From Cheiracanthium punctorium (lineage: Eukaryota > Arthropoda > Arachnida > Araneae > Cheiracanthiidae): a DNA stretch of 64,000 nt. Location of the stretch: contig JAWZYV010014418.1 in the NCBI GenBank assembly GCA_038373885.1, forward strand, positions 310,001 through 374,000, given 5' to 3'. Below the pieces are notes generated by a model. The model ran no database searches. It was given only the letters and a program-made list of their open reading frames with translations, and was not told the origin of the DNA. Below, piece by piece: positions 48,793-59,098 of the stretch. The first letter of the stretch is position 1; every line of letters begins with the position of its first letter. The position numbers and the translations under genes are program-made.

Positions 48793-49638
48793 AGTCGCAT
48801 AGAATGATAATTTATTCTACGCGTCTAAAATTCTACGAGAGACAGCTTCATTTTTTTAAATATAGTATAATATAATGTTTGATTTTTTCTCAAATCACAT
48901 GTGTGATAGAGTAGAAGGCTACGTATAAAACATGAGTATGTTACACATGAAGCTTCAATGTAGCTCTTGTATAATGCATTAGATTACTTATTTCATATAA
49001 AGTACAGAAAACGCTTGACATGACTATGCAAATAATTAGAGGATTCAAAGCTTTATGTATCAAAGGGGGTTGCAATCCATCGACCTAAATAACTTTACAC
49101 CGATGGAGAGAATAAAGAGAGACTATCCCACGCATACCATATTCATATTTATTGTTTCATTTTTCGTGTCAATATTTTTACATCTTTATGGCATTTGCGT
49201 ATATTTTTTCAAAAAATAATCATATTTTAATAACTTTAGAGTCTGCGTTTCGTTTATGTTAAAAATGCCCGAAATTAAAGAATTTAAAAGATTTTTAAAA
49301 ATACAGTATATATTAAGGCAATATTTTCGTTTCACACAATTATACTAAGGCAAGTTTTATTTTTGAAATCCCTTAAAGTTAACAAATTGATATCATTGAC
49401 ATGAACTAGAGTTTCCTTGTAATACATGTTTCTTTCGAAATAGTTCGTTGATTACTGAAACAAAATTTAATTTTTAAGTTCTTTAGGAACTGTTTCTCGT
49501 AAGACATATTGACAATGCTCCACTGTAACTCACTGTCTGAATTTATTATGCTTTGAGATAATTTATAATTTCACATTCCATCATAAAGAACATTAAATGA
49601 TACTACATATTAAATAGCTTTGTAAATAATTCAGGTAT
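48341..49638. other. AT-rich spacer with long poly-A
   Basis: An A32 run lies at 48760-48791. Otherwise no recognised feature. Confidence 0.4.
48760..48791 (+). repeat. A32 homopolymer
   Basis: Uninterrupted adenines. No LINE or SINE body is recognisable directly upstream. Confidence 0.97.
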
Positions 49639-49639
49639 G

Positions 49640-49829
49640 TACCACTGACTAATTACAGGGGGGGCGAGGGGACCGTCGATCCGTCGCCCTCCGTCGACGA
49701 CGGTCGTCCCCTCCAAGAAAAAGAAATTACATGTAAAATGTAATAGATCTTATTTTACTTCCATAAAATGGACATAAATTTGAACTAGTCGCCCCCACCC
49801 CAAAAACTGCATTAATCTATCACTGGTAC
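49640..49829 (+). repeat. Single unit related to the 39-40 kb array
   Basis: Shares AGAAATTA, TTTTACTTCCATAAAATG, CATAAATTTGAACTAGTCG and GCATTAATCTATCACTGG with the array units. The ends GTACCACTGACTAATTA and, inverted, GTACCAGTGATAGATTAA form terminal inverted repeats, which supports an origin as a ~190-bp mobile element. A GC-rich hairpin (GGGGACCGTCG against CGACGGTCGTCCCC) lies near the left end. The right end abuts the 49830 hAT-like MITE. Confidence 0.7.
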
Positions 49830-49998
49830 CAGGCGCGTAGCCAGGAAAATTTTTCGGGGGGGGGGATATGCGCCTGTAAAATATTTCGGGGGGGGGGGAT
49901 ATGAACTTATATGTGTATAAATAGACGGAATTTCACCACTAATTCAAACATTTCGGGGGGGATATATCCCGATATCCACCCCCCTGGCTACGCCCCTG
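49830..49998. mobile_element. hAT-like MITE with perfect 8-bp duplication
   Basis: The ends are CAGGCGCGTAGCCAGG and, on the other strand, CAGGGGCGTAGCCAGG. ACTGGTAC is duplicated exactly at 49822-49829 and 49999-50006. The interior is G-rich, with repeated TTTCGGGGGGGGATATG blocks. 169 bp, the shortest hAT-like element here. It inserted at the right end of the satellite-related unit. Confidence 0.93.
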
Positions 49999-50006
49999 AC
50001 TGGTAC

Positions 50007-51170
50007 GTATATATGCATGCGTATTGTTGCGTATATAAGTATATATGCAACAAAATCAAGTGTTACTGCATTCAGTATTAAAAAATAAATTGCTTTTTTA
50101 AAAAATCAAAATACACTATTTTCATTTTTTATATTCTATTTTGTATAAAAGTTGATTTTTAAAGTATCTTGGAAGTCCAGTTTGAATAAATTATCAATAA
50201 AACTTCTAAATAGCCACATCATAAGTGGATTAAATGATTTGCTTAATAAAAATTACCGAAATGAAAAGTTAATTTTTATATTGTAATTACATAATAAAAT
50301 TCGCAATAATAAAGTACAGGAAACTAATTGCAGTACATAATAAGTTTTACTTTCGTTAAATAAATTAATTTTTTAATTTATTTAAAATATTGAGTGGCAA
50401 AACAAATAACTTTTAATGATTAATTTAGAGGTTAAAAGTTAATTGCTAAATTTACAATAGTTCGAAAAAAAGAAATCAAATGCATTGAGAAATCAATGAG
50501 AAGAAATCAATGCATGTGAGGAAATAATATAAATGACTAAAAAATAATTATTTTGTTTGATTATTTTGTGAAACAATACACCTAAATATTATTCTAGCAT
50601 TTAAAGTTCTAACTTAATCATCCATGACATAAGTAGCTATTTTTTTAACTTTCTCTTTATTTAAAATCTAATGATCTAGGGTTAAAAAAGCAGCAAAATT
50701 CATAGTATTATATTCTTCTTTTTTCATATAAATCTTAAATTTCAAAATATTTAAAAAATCTCTGAATTAAACTTCTGGCTGTGTGACTAAAGTTTCCGGA
50801 CTAATGCATGAAAATTTAAAGATTATTTTCAAATATCCATGCATATGGTTATTATTTTAAAATGCCAATGTGATAAATCTTTCATTCAGTTGAATCTCGT
50901 CTAAGATTTGAACTCTATGAGGTATATTTAGTCATATTTAGATAATTGCCCCTAAATATTTAGTATCCTTTCTTCACTACACTGTTATATAAAATCTGAA
51001 TTTCAGTGACAATATCAACCTGGTTTTCACGGGAGAATCTCCCTTACTGGTGAATAAAGGATTTTTGCTGTTTTTTAACGGAAGTTCTGTTAACAACGAA
51101 AATTATTAGTAATTCTTCTGAAAGTCTAGTTCTAAAAGGGCATTTTCCGTTCTCTTTCTGGCACCTACGA
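50007..51170. other. AT-rich spacer
   Basis: No recognised gene or repeat pair. A small hairpin (GGGAGAATCTCCC) occurs at about 51030-51044. Confidence 0.4.
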
Positions 51171-51176
51171 ACTTGG

Positions 51177-51357
51177 ACTTATGAAATGTCTCCGAGTCAC
51201 TTCCGCCGGGGTCTCCGCGACTGAAGAGAGAGGAGAATGCAAGAGGGGGTCTGGGTACTGGTTTTCGTGACGTCACAAGAAAGGATGGGATTTGGAACAG
51301 TTTGCATTGAGTTCAATGGAAGAAATGGAATTAATAATGCCAATAAATACGAGTAGC
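51177..51357 (+). repeat. CRE-containing repeat, left inverted end of THAP block
   Basis: Contains GTCTGGGTACTGG and then GTGACGTCACAAGARAGGAT (51267-51286). The reverse complement of 53205-53320 carries the same two blocks in the same order, so the two segments face each other about 2 kb apart. The right part (51267-51357) is also directly repeated at 51791-51881. TGACGTCA is a palindromic CRE-type sequence. Whether it acts as a regulatory site here is unknown. Confidence 0.6.
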
Positions 51358-51790
51358 TTAATTTTTTATGACGCATTGAAATAGCATTTTCGTTTTACAA
51401 CACTTTGTTCTTAAATAATAGTGAATCAACAATATTTTTTGTCAGAAATTAATGAAATAAATTGGTACTCAATTTAAAGCAGTTTCAGCATTGTATGCAG
51501 TATGTTTTGCATTTCGGGCTAGCAAATACATTCTAAATAATATAATGGTTACTCAATGTTATCATTTATCTAAAATAATATGTATATGGATTAAATTTAT
51601 ACGTTGTATAAGCATAAAGTCATATTTTTAAGTAAGTAAAAGTAAATATATTTTTAAGTAAAAATAACAATTTTTATTAATTTTACTTAACTGAAATACA
51701 TTATTTAGTTTTGCTTCGTTTTAATAAGCTTTTTAAAAGAATTGATGTTAAAAATAGCCAGATTCATAAATAGTCATCTTAAGGCATTTC

Positions 51791-51881
51791 GTGACGTCAC
51801 AAGAGAGGATGGAATTTCAAAGAGTTTGTATTGAATTCTATGGAAGAAATCTGATCAATAATGTCAATAAACACTAGTAGC
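51791..51881 (+). repeat. Direct repeat of 51267-51357
   Basis: GTGACGTCACAAGARAGGAT followed by TTTGTATTGAATTCTATGGA, AATAATGTCAATAAACACTA matches the first copy at roughly three of four positions. Confidence 0.75.
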
Positions 51882-52395
51882 AGGAGGAATATAATCAGAA
51901 ATTTCCAGAATTAATATTTTAAAAACTTGTACAATACATACTATATATAATTATGTTATACAGACTCCTAATGTCAAATTTTATTAGAAGCAATTAAAGC
52001 ACAAAAAACAAGAAAATAAAAAGTAAAAGCGTTTATTACCCAAACCTTACAAATACTATAAAGTTTTTCATGAAAGCACTACAAGTGTTTGCTTTAGTTT
52101 TTTCAAGATAAGACTTTCAAATATCACATTGAGACATTTAAAATATACATAATTAAATATTTTTAAAAATTAGTGAGTATAACTCTTGAATATGTAAAAC
52201 TGCCTAAATGCTCTCGGGGGTTTTAATGTAAAATATATTGCAGTAATACATTTTCTTTTTTGAGTTAATTTCCGAATCTGTGTTCATACTTAATTTCAGA
52301 ATTTTCAACAATTCTGATAAAACGTTTAGTTGGAAATATTTCTTTAATAAATACCTTCTATATTTTTGTTTTTCTAAGTATCCAGCAAATAGATT

Positions 52396-52422
52396 TCTCT
52401 CTCTCTCTCTCTTTTTTTTTTA
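52396..52422. repeat. (CT)n tract followed by T run
   Basis: About eight to nine CT repeats followed by T9-10, downstream of the THAP remnant on its coding strand. Confidence 0.85.
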
Positions 52423-52627
52423 ATAAATAAATCAACCATGAGATCCGCATTGAACCTTAAGCTACTTGGTATGTGCAGTGGAAGGGAATCTGCGTTTAAT
52501 TTATAATTAATGGTGAAATTTTCTTAACATAGAATTGCCATGAAACTCTTGATACATTTCTTAATTTCAAAAGAATTTATATTTTCCTTTGCATTATTTT
52601 TTTGGGGGTTTCCTCAATATCTTTTTC

Positions 52628-52980
52628 CTAAACGTTTTCTCTTCTTTTAGTAGGATCAGTTCTTTCTTGTTTTTTGGTAATATCGGATATATAGGCTGGT
52701 AAGCTCGAAAAAATACACGGGATAGCATTCGGTTCTAATTTATAATGCTTTCTTTTTACAGTTAAAAGTGCCCCATCTGATTTTAAAATAGCATCGTCTT
52801 TTAAAAGATCTTCATCTCGAAAATGCTCAATACAAACATACGTATTTTTTCCTGGGGACCAATTTTTTCTTGGAGTATTTTTAGTCCATTCGGCCCGCTT
52901 TTCTTCGTTTTTTGGGAAAAGTGAAAACTTTTACATTTTCTCCTCTTTTGTAATTAGCTTTACTTACAGCCTGGGACGCA
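52628..52980 (-). pseudogene. THAP-domain coding remnant
   Basis: THAP is a C2CH zinc-coordinating DNA-binding domain found at the N-terminus of P-element-type transposases and many derived host proteins. On the minus strand the segment reads CVPGCK at 52980, then ANYKRGENVKVFTFPK, then NEEKRAEWTKNTPRKNWSPG, KNTYVCIEHFRDEDLLKDDA and LEPNAIPCIFSSL, ending at a stop at 52628-52630. All four metal ligands (C-x3-C, C-x2-H), the conserved Trp, the Pro in TPRK and the terminal AVPTIF-like box (AIPCIF) are present. Frame is broken after CVPGCK and by an extra A in the A6 run near 52909. About 90 codons after that are open without an ATG. No transposase body follows, so this is either a truncated transposon or a decayed gene exon. 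Confidence 0.8.
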
Positions 52981-53204
52981 GCAAACGGAAGCATAGTGAT
53001 TGCTAGAACAAAAGAACAGAAATCAATAAAACTAACGCAAAATACGTCAATTTTATATTTTTATGTACTCTATAGCTTAATAACTATTATAAAGTATGTC
53101 GTATTAAGAATAGAGATTGCTGACTTACCATTAGTATCCAAAAAAGGCACAAAACATCTTAGTTTCTTCTACTTTTCCGTACGATTCTAATGCTTTTAAC
53201 GGAG

Positions 53205-53320
53205 AAAAGTCCATCCTCTCTTGTGACGTCACAACACCTCCACGCGTTCAGTACCCAGGCTCGCCTTGTAATTGTCTACTCTCCCCCTCCCTTCCCGGGG
53301 GCTCCGCTTCCGCTCGTAAT
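53205..53320 (-). repeat. CRE-containing repeat, right inverted end of THAP block
   Basis: On the minus strand it reads GCCTGGGTACTG, then GTGACGTCACAAGAGAGGAT, matching 51177-51290. It lies about 230 bp upstream of the THAP remnant relative to its coding direction, so it is positioned where a promoter or terminal repeat would be. Confidence 0.6.
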
Positions 53321-53542
53321 CAAAATAATACCCACTCATGGGCGCCGGGAGGGGGGTGCAAGGGGGTGCACTTGCACCCCCCTGGAGTTTGAAAAAAGGA
53401 TAATTAACCTAAAAATATAAGTAATTTGTTTTACCCTCAGGACAGTAAAAGAAAAAGATCTTGAATGTGTGTGTGATATTTTGAATTTTACGTGTAACTG
53501 ACGCATTAAATTAGCTGTTTAGACCTGTGTTTATGGCTTACA

Positions 53543-53647
53543 CTAGTAGCACAATTAGTCCAAAAAACGTTTAAAACACGTTTTTTAGCGTCAAAAAACG
53601 TGTTTCCAACGTTATTTAAACGTTTTTTGAACTAGTTCTGCTACTAG
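53543..53647. mobile_element. 105-bp palindromic hairpin element
   Basis: CTAGTAGCACAATTAGTCCA, AAAAACGTTTAAAACACG faces CGTGTTTCCAACG, AAACGTTTTTTGAACTAG, GCTACTAG. Outer arms of about 30 bp pair almost fully and the right arm has a ~12-base insertion. ACGTTTTTT/AAAAAACGT motifs recur four times. Probably a tiny foldback MITE. The target duplication is uncertain because the ends themselves are CTAG palindromes. Confidence 0.65.
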
Positions 53648-54564
53648 GGTAGTATCTTCTACCAATGTACATAAATTTTAAACTTTTGAGAAGTCACCCA
53701 CATTTTTATTTTGGGATAATGTTGGCGCACGCACTGAGCCCTCATAATGCATTGGCCAACGCTAAGGTCGTAGTAGTGCTGAATGCTTCACGGCATGTGC
53801 TCGCAATTAGGAAAAAAATATTTTGAAATAGTCTGGATAATATTCGAGGAAGACGGGACCGGGCTTGTCTCGAACTATTGAAATCATTAAATTAATAAAC
53901 AGATAAATGGAAATAAAGCAATATTTGGGATTTGAGTGCATATTTAAATGAAAAATGTAGTTACATATTATTACACTACTGATTACAGCAGGTTAATAAT
54001 ATCGGAAAATAATAGTCAATTATTTTGTATTGACGCGTTTCCGTACAGCAGTATCCCGCCATTGCCAAAGCAGCATGTCAGCACTGCACAGAAATGTCTC
54101 TATGAGAACATCTACAGAAAAAATACACCCACTTTCTTTGGGAGAGGGATTTTTGATAGGGCTTCCGGGTGCACCAAGTATTTGAATTTTTGTCCTTCAA
54201 CAAAAAAAAATCGCCCTTTTATATGTGTTGGTCATTATTTGGGAGCTAAACTGATTTTTTTCACTAACTGAGATGTATGGAAAACTAGAACTATCGGGAC
54301 TCGACCCATCGAGACTCTGCTGTGAATATGATTAAATGCAATTATTTTAGGACTTAACGCTTAAAGTTTAACATTTCTTTTTAACGTTATAGAGTTAATT
54401 TTTCAGAGATTTAAACTCAAAAACTATTAGATGAAAATTTCTATTTTGAGTTTTTTGACATGGTGATTTTTCAAATATTAAGTGATTTCAAATATCAAAT
54501 ATCACTGCGTCACTTTCGGAACTTGGGCTCTGTTTTAATAATTGGATGTCCTTGCCAAGTGCAA

Positions 54565-54755
54565 TTAAGGCAAATCTGCACATGGGGTATATGTCATGGA
54601 AGGGGGAGGTATTGCCTGGCAGAGGACGTTTTAAGGGGTTCTAACGCGTATTCATGTAACATGTAGAGAAAACCGGCCATGACTCAAAACCGTTAGATTG
54701 GCAGCCGCGCGGCAGGCCAGAACTATTGACCTTCACATTTCAGCCATCTACCATT
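54565..54755 (-). repeat. tRNA-derived SINE, copy 3 (5'-truncated)
   Basis: On the minus strand it reads GATGGCTGAAATGTGAAGGT, TTCTGGCCTGCCGCGCGGC, CAATCTAACGGTTTTGAG, CCGGTTTTCTCTACATG and GTGAATACG-like tail sequence, collinear with copy 2. The box A head is missing. Confidence 0.65.
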
Positions 54756-55020
54756 TTCATTCGCTTCAGTTTTTCTGGAAAAATTCGTCTGTTTAAATAT
54801 AAAACAATGTTATCAAAATTGCATATAATTTAAATAATTAATTATTAGTATACTTAAATTCGGGTATTATTAATTAGGCCAAATTAATAGTTTAAGATTT
54901 TGTACTTTTGAGCTGCAACAAAATAACTATGACGATGTTTATTTCACATATTGATGCTACATTTTCCAGTCAAGATTCTTCCTTCAAACGCCAAATAGCC
55001 TAATTTTTTATATGTATGTA

Positions 55021-55547
55021 TACAGGGTGTCCCTGAAGGTAGTTAAAATAGATACAAAGAAGCATTTTTCTGCATTGCAACGTTTGGTCGGAAATGAAAA
55101 ATGTAGATAGTTTCAGCAAAATAGGGCACCAGCCTATTTCGTAAATAATGTGCGTAACCACTCCATTGTCATCTTTGACTCCCGATCGATTGGACAAGTT
55201 GAACTAGTCGGTTGGCCAGCACGTTCATTAGATTAATCAAGTATCGAATTTTCCTTTTGGGGACATCTCAAGGCACTCGTTTACGAGACTCCATTTGACA
55301 CAGATGAGGGCATCATTGCAAAACTTTAGTAACCGCTGCAACCATTCGTGTAACACCTGGTATCTTCGAAAGGGTAGACACAATTTGAACAATTACAGTA
55401 GAACTTTTTCATTTCTTTTGCATTTGCGATATTTCCATCTGCACTTTTTATTTCTAACTCCACGCTGCTAATCTGCTGTACAAAAAATGCTTCTTTATAT
55501 GCATTTTATTCTTAAAGTTTAGCCTATGAATTCAGGAACACCCTGTA
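55021..55547 (+). mobile_element. Internally deleted mariner-like element
   Basis: Ends TACAGGGTGTCCCTGAA and, on the other strand, TACAGGGTGTTCCTGAA, with further matching GAAGCATTTTT blocks inside and TA at the borders. 527 bp in total, of which about 280 bp encode a transposase fragment. Loss of the N-terminal two-thirds explains the small size. Confidence 0.85.
55110..55390 (+). pseudogene. Mariner-like transposase C-terminal remnant (DD41D-like spacing)
   Basis: Reads QQNRAPAYFVNNVRNHSI, SIGQVELVGWPARSLD, then after a stop SSIEFSFWGHLKALVYETPF, DTDEGIIAKL. This matches the QQDGAPAH...WPxRSPDLTPLDFFLWGxLK order. The residue in the second catalytic Asp position is Asn and the third acidic residue is Glu. 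There are 41 residues between them, the spacing known for DD41D-type mariner relatives. Several stops follow. The N-terminal DNA-binding part is absent. The remnant at 14648-15150 shows related motifs but different terminal repeats. Confidence 0.75.
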
Positions 55548-55603
55548 TATGTATATATATATGTTTTGAGTGCACCCCCCTGGAAATGATCCTGCCGGCG
55601 CCC

Positions 55604-56900
55604 TTGAAGCTGATTTTAGCAATTTTGAATGCAAGATGTTCGTTGCTCACAAGGATTCTGCCTGCAGTTTAACTTGGAGTTAAGATCCTTTAAACGTACA
55701 AAAATATCGTCGCATTACGCATGTAACAGACAACTGCAGATAATTGAAGTATAGTATTTTACTTAATGCTAAGTCCTTTTGCTGTGGGTGCTACGTTAAT
55801 GCAGTGGACACGACGAAGTTTACTTCTCGGACTATTCGCTTGTGATAATTTTATTTTACATCCGAATACCAAATGCCTCTTTTTCATATTCAAATTTGTG
55901 AAATAAATTCAACCTAAATATGGAGGGGATGCTTTCGGTAAAGATTTTGCTTTAATGGACATAGTTTCTTACGATTGGATTATAAAAATGTAGTAGATGT
56001 TGTTAAACAAATCAAATTATGATATCTGAAGTCAAAGAAGTGAGTAAGTTCTATTTTACCTTTTTCATGTAAATAAATTTGTTTGCTGCTTTAATTATAT
56101 CTCACAGCTGGTTTAGCCATGATTACATATCTGTATTCTGACTGTACTGTGAATTCGTTTTATAACTAGAGACTATAGTGAAATTATGTTCTATTTATTA
56201 AAAACAAAAATATTTTTTGTACAGTGTATTACGATATACGTAATGTATTTGCCTTGATTTAAAATTTATTTTTTCGGGCCAATAATTACAGTTTACAGGT
56301 TTGATAATAAAAAAATGAAGAAAACGAATAATTCAAACCTATTTTAACTGTGCACTATTTATAACATTATATGTACATGTATGTACATTTTTTTAAAAAA
56401 CAACGCTGGTGTTTTACCAGCAGACCACCTCCAGCCCGCCCCCTCCAAAAAAAATTATTATTATTGAAGCTGGTGGTGCAGTTACAAAAAACTAATTCTA
56501 AATTTTAACAACTAAGAATGAGTAAAAACTTAGCATTGTGTATCTATCTACCTACACACACATATATATATGGAAAAGTTGGGCTAGAACAGCTTTCTCT
56601 CACGTGTAAAATAACTACATGAATAAAGTGCTTCAATTTCTATTTGAATGAATTCCACAATGTATCTGAATGAAATAGAACATTGGTCTCAAAAATAAAT
56701 ATTTTTTAATGTATAAAAACTATATTCTAGGCTCTAGGATAAATAAATTATTTTTATATGTAGGTGCCCAGTTTTGTCCAATGATGTCGCTTATTAGAAA
56801 ATAAGGAATAATATCTTTCAATTGTGATACAAAACCTGATTTCATAATTTTAAATAATACTTAAAATCCTTCTCAGTGTTATAGGGAGAAAAGAAAAATA
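55604..56900. other. AT-rich spacer with one GC-rich patch
   Basis: A small hairpin GCTGGT-GTTTT-ACCAGC lies at 56405-56421, followed by CCACCTCCAGCCCGCCCCCT. It is possibly an old element end, but no partner was found. Confidence 0.4.
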
Positions 56901-56904
56901 CCTT

Positions 56905-57095
56905 TCTCTAATGGAGGGGGGGGGGAGTGAAAGAATTTCCTGCCTGAAAATAACGGAAAAAAACCTGATTCTGGGACTGAAAAAAACGGAGAGAAACCAT
57001 TTCGTAAGAACATGTGAACGGAAATCAACCGTTTATTCCGAAATCGGAAAACGGTTATTGTCCGGCAGCAATGCTGCCGGACAATAACCATTTAT
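56905..57095 (-). repeat. Hairpin plus degenerate CCGTTTT units (locus 2)
   Basis: A perfect palindrome at 57053-57089 sits next to degenerate units at about 56910-57052. On the minus strand these read CCGTTTTCCGATTTCGG, AAACGGTTGATTTCCG, CTCTCCGTTTTTTTCAG and TTTTTTCCGTTATTTTCAGG. The arrangement resembles 16275-16545: GGCAGCAA hairpin, then CCGTTTT units. The 70-codon frame on the minus strand across this block is a repeat artefact. Confidence 0.55.
57053..57089. repeat. Perfect 37-bp palindrome (18-bp arms, 1-base centre)
   Basis: GGTTATTGTCCGGCAGCA, a single A, then TGCTGCCGGACAATAACC. The arms are exact inverse complements. Confidence 0.97.
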
Positions 57096-57714
57096 TTCAG
57101 GATCTTTTTATAACAGTGTAGGTTTAGGTTGTGAAATGCGACGATCAGTTTACTAGTCCTTTCTCAAAAGTTACGTTGAGAATAATTTAAAAAATGCTCT
57201 TTGCAAAATAATTAGAATGCCTAATGTTATAAGATAATAAATCTTGTGATAATTTTCACTATTATAATTGAAAAGTAGAGCAGCATGTCTAGTTTAAATT
57301 TTAAACTATTCCCTTTATGATTAGTTTAAATGAAACCTTTAATTTCATCAACATTTAGCCATTTAGTCTGTTGCTTTATGCTGGATGTTGCTTGACGTTG
57401 ATTGTTGCTTTAATCTTGAATCAGACTGGATTTAAATGTTTCAGGAATTAACTATACAATTTCTAAGTTATTTATTATTATACAATTTCTAAGTTATTTA
57501 TTTTCATTATTATTTAATGAAAACTAGTTTACATACCCAATAAAGCATTATTTGTAGATATTTAACTTAAATTATTTCGAAACTAGCTCTCTCAGCAACG
57601 AGTCAAAGTTTTAAGAATGTGACGAGAACCAAGGTTCATAAAATTTAAGACGTAACTCGTTAAAAATCTGATTAAAGTACTTTTATCATGCTTAGAGTTA
57701 AACTTCTGTTTCTA

Positions 57715-59096
57715 AAAAATGCAACACCATAAAGGAATCCTCAGAATCAAATGAAATTAAATTCACAAATGACTTGTATTAGTATAAATAAATTTTCAAA
57801 GCAAAAAAAGAATATTACTAAGTGTCCGAAATCAGTAATTGGTGTGACCAAATACACTGCAATAATTGCTGTTATACGACGTGGCATAGATTCAAACGTA
57901 TTTTGAATGTATGCTTTGGGAAGAGCCTTCCATATTTTTTGTAGGCGTACCCAAAGTTCATCAATTGAAACTGTAGGACGAGGATGACGAGCGAGACGCC
58001 GAAAAGTGAAATCACACGCAATTTTAATAGATGACATATCCGTCGAATAAGCAGGCCACGAAAGAAGCTGTATGTTTCCTGCTGAAAAGAAGTCTTTGCC
58101 ACATGTGGACGGACATTATCCTGTTGAAAGATAGCTCCAGGAATGCCTTGAAAGAAAGGAAAGATTTCGGGCTACAGAACTTCTCTGATATACCTGTCGC
58201 TGTTCATATTACCAACAATTCGCAGCAGCTGAGATCGTCCATAATAGGCAATCGCCCCTCAGACCATAACTCCGGGTGTTCGTCCACTATGACGTTCGAT
58301 AATGCACTTTGGAAGGTAGCGATCACCAGTATAGCGTCTAACAGGAATACGCCCATCTTGGTCCCATAAATGAAATCGGGATTCGTCAGAAAACATCACT
58401 TGTTGTGCCAATCTGCACGCCAGTCTCTATGTTCATGCCGCAAGCGTCGATGATTTCACGTGAGGGGGATCCTGTAGAAGGGACTTCTTCGTACATGCAG
58501 TGCACGGCGCAACAGACTTCGACGAATTGATGAGGGAGATAGTGATATACCTGTAGCAGTGGACCAATATGCTACCAACTGTCTAGATGAAGCTGTTCGC
58601 TATATCCGCGCCATGCGGACCAAGTGTCTCTCATTTCCCATTGACGTCATTTTTCAGTGTCCACTCCCGACATTTTTCAGTGTCCTTTCGAGTTGTCCGG
58701 TTCTCGGTTGTCCACTGCTTCCAAACTTGCATCACTGTGCTGCTGTTACACTGCACACGATCTGCTATTGCGCGATAGGAAAATCTTCCTTCACAAAGGC
58801 CGTTGATTCTTCTCCATTCAAACTGCGTAAGTTGTTCAAATTTCGCCCTGTGCCGTCGGCGAAGCATAGTTACGTCTCACTTCATGTTTACGACAAACAG
58901 ATAAACACAGACTATTTTAAACATGCCACTACATCCCTTTATTTATACGGTTTCAACAGCAGTACAGAGGGCGCTGCTCATCCCACGCATGCGTAGCGGT
59001 TTTGAAATTTTAATCATTTGCTTTACACAGTATAATTTGTATTTCCTGATAATGTCAGCTTAATCATGTCATTCTTTCATGCGGTTGCATTTTTTT
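57715..59096 (-). mobile_element. Full-length Tc1-like transposon (decayed)
   Basis: The ends are AAAAATGCAACACCATAAAG on the left and, on the other strand, AAAAAATGCAACCGCATGAA on the right, with TA at 57713-57714 and 59097-59098. Length 1.38 kb, normal for the superfamily. It contains one minus-strand transposase gene with multiple lesions. Confidence 0.8.
57800..58867 (-). pseudogene. Tc1-like transposase with catalytic Glu replaced by Lys
   Basis: Starts ATG at 58867 (MLRRRHRAKFEQLTQFEWRR), then an HTH-like segment (GLCEGRFSYRAIADRVQCNS, TVMQVWKQW). After frameshifts the catalytic core reads VMFSDESRFHLWDQDGRIPV, RRYTGDRYLPKCIIERHSGR, GAIFQQDNVRPHVAKTSFQQ and, after a further shift, WPAYSTDMSSIKIACDFTFR, RLARHPRPTVSIDELWVRLQ and FESMPRRITAIIAV. 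In the family the third catalytic residue is Glu in SPDMxPIEHVWD. Here the matching position is Lys (SSIKIACDF), a single G-to-A change, and the Trp nearby is Cys. At least two stops are seen in the core (after GVMV and IREVL) besides the shifts. Overlapping plus-strand frames of 112 and 145 codons at 58031-58996 are antisense shadows. Confidence 0.88.
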
Positions 59097-59098
59097 TA

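Larger units (their letters stand above)
53340..55603. mobile_element. Block bounded by inverted GGGCGCCGG ends
   Basis: Left GGGCGCCGGGAGGGGGGTGC and, on the other strand, right GGGCGCCGGCAGGATCATTT both lead into CCAGGGGGGTGCA-type sequence, giving an inverted pair 2.26 kb apart. The left end has an extra perfect 12-bp hairpin (GGGGGGTGCAAG, 8-nt loop, CTTGCACCCCCC at 53351-53382). Flanks do not show a clear duplication. Inside are a hairpin element, a SINE and a mariner-like remnant, all later arrivals. The 107-codon frame at 53948-54271 (+) has no recognised domain and might derive from the element itself. Confidence 0.5.

Noticed and set aside
53948..54271. 107-codon frame inside the GGGCGCC block
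   Set aside because: No domain recognised. It may be a remnant of the element's gene but cannot be supported.
58559..58996. 145-codon plus-strand frame
   Set aside because: It lies antisense to the Tc1-like transposase and its right terminal region.
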